A DNA stretch of 64,000 nucleotides from contig PDRW01000034.1 of assembly GCA_002746935.1 (NCBI GenBank), forward strand, positions 27,831 to 91,830, written 5' to 3'. Positions 63,211-64,000 of the stretch are shown here, one piece after another (position 1 is the first letter of the stretch; every line of letters starts with the position of its first letter). Under the pieces are notes generated by a model. It was not told the DNA's origin. It ran no database searches and worked only from the letters and a program-made list of their open reading frames with translations. The position numbers were made by a program, and so were the translations under genes. Source of the stretch: Rhodobacterales bacterium (GTDB lineage Bacteria; Pseudomonadota; Alphaproteobacteria; Rhodobacterales; Rhodobacteraceae).

Positions 63211-64000
63211 TTACCGCCGCCGCAGCATCCAGATGAAGAACAACCCGCCGACCAGCCCGGTGACGATGCCGATCGGCATGTCTTCCGGCGCCATGATCGT
63301 GCGCGCGGCGATGTCGGCCCAGAGCAGAAACACCCCGCCCGCCAGCGCCGACGCCGGCAACACCCGGATATAATCGCCACCGACCAGCATCCGCACGATA
63401 TGCGGCACCATCAGCCCGACAAAACCGATCATCCCCGAAAACGCCACCATCACCCCGGTGATGATCGCCCCGGCAACAAAGACCGTCAGCCGGAATTTCC
63501 CCACTTCGATGCCAAGCGTCGAGGCGGTCTCGTCGCCGATGGTCATGGCGTTGAGATCGGCCGCGTGGCGCCAGAGCCACAGCCCGACCAGCACCAGCAC
63601 CACCAGCGGGTAGGCAAGATGTGACCATTGCGCGAGGCCGAGCCCACCCAGCATCCAGAACACCACCGTATGGGTGGCCCGCGGATCGCCGAGGAAAATC
63701 AGGATGTTGGCCCCCGCCATGATGACAAAGGACACCGCCACCCCGGCGAGCACCAGCCGGTCGGCGCTGGTGGCGTCGGCCATGCGGGACACGCCGAGCA
63801 CGATCAGCGTCGCCGCCAGCGCGCCGACAAAGGCCAGCAGCGGCACCGTCAGCAGCCCGAGGAACAGCCCGGTGTGCAACAGCGCCAGCACCGCGCCGAA
63901 AGCCCCGCCCGAGGAGATGCCGAGCAGATGCGGATCGGCCAGCGGGTTGCGCGTCACCGCCTGCAAGGCCGCCCCGACCACCGCCAGCCCCGCGCCCACC
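63211..64000 (-). CDS. FecCD-type ABC transporter permease (5' end outside window)
   Basis: Inner-membrane permease of an iron-siderophore/heme/cobalamin-type ABC importer, with the start beyond base 64000. About 262 residues are visible. Typical parts are NPLADPHLLGISSGGAFGAVLAL, VLAGVAVSF, LGIEVGKFRL and GFVGLMVPHIVRMLVGGDY, and it ends FFIWMLRRR. The ligand cannot be told from the permease. Its downstream side faces decayed insertion sequences. Confidence 0.93.
   Translation of the reverse strand, partial: VGAGLAVVGAALQAVTRNPLADPHLLGISSGGAFGAVLALLHTGLFLGLLTVPLLAFVGALAATLIVLGVSRMADATSADRLVLAGVAVSFVIMAGANILIFLGDPRATHTVVFWMLGGLGLAQWSHLAYPLVVLVLVGLWLWRHAADLNAMTIGDETASTLGIEVGKFRLTVFVAGAIITGVMVAFSGMIGFVGLMVPHIVRMLVGGDYIRVLPASALAGGVFLLWADIAARTIMAPEDMPIGIVTGLVGGLFFIWMLRRR

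Overview
The window is a GC-rich chromosomal segment that reads as an alphaproteobacterium of the order Rhodobacterales (Rhodobacter/Rhodovulum/Paracoccus-like). The reasons are the hupK-type hydrogenase accessory gene, the aerobic cobaltochelatase subunits CobS and CobT, a PleD-type diguanylate cyclase beside a DUF3572 gene, an H-NOX gene paired with an HNOBA-GGDEF cyclase, CtrA-like boxes, and closely packed operons with ATGA overlaps. No rRNA, tRNA or CRISPR array was recognised.

Layout. 1-3.5 kb: the end of a dipeptide/oligopeptide-type ABC importer (two permeases and a double ATPase). 3.7-7.4 kb: a tiny membrane protein and a minus-strand operon thrC, M16 peptidase, RimJ-like acetyltransferase. 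7.5-14.3 kb: a GFA-family protein, tldD, dprA and topA on the plus strand. 14.4-16.4 kb: an isolated hypB-hupK pair. 16.5-20 kb: acetoacetyl-CoA synthetase and glycerate 2-kinase, convergent. 20.2-24.7 kb: a c-di-GMP region with an H-NOX/HNOBA-GGDEF operon, a HAD phosphatase with DUF3572, a PleD-like cyclase and a 58-bp tandem repeat array. 24.8-29.8 kb: a sulfotransferase-like gene, an ECF sigma operon headed by an EF-hand protein, a NUDIX hydrolase and a DUF4177 gene. 29.9-34.9 kb: bolA, a J-domain protein, a potassium channel, cobS and a coupled gene of unknown function. 35-41.7 kb: the cell-shape operon mreB-mreC-mreD-mrdA-rodA with ghrA at its end. 41.9-48.6 kb: a Sel1-repeat envelope protein, a UbiA-family prenyltransferase, a secreted or anchored protein of unknown function and an acetyltransferase. 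48.7-53.7 kb: a cobalamin riboswitch followed by a complete five-gene Opp/Nik-type ABC importer. 53.7-57.5 kb: an M24 aminopeptidase and cobT. 57.5-61.9 kb: a CPBP protease remnant and a cardiolipin synthase / MscS channel / transporter operon. 62-63.1 kb: decayed insertion sequences. 63.2 kb to the end: a FecCD-type permease that continues beyond the window.

How the genes connect. Several genes concern cobalt and cobalamin: cobS and cobT (two of the three CobNST cobaltochelatase subunits, here more than 20 kb apart) and the riboswitch-controlled importer, whose regulation suggests cobalt or a corrinoid as substrate. The NO/c-di-GMP module is notable because its H-NOX lacks the expected proximal histidine and the Tyr-x-Ser-x-Arg motif. 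CtrA-like boxes lie just upstream of this module and of dprA. The hydrogenase maturation pair has no structural genes nearby and lacks hypA between hupK and hypB, where a 29-bp tandem repeat is found instead.
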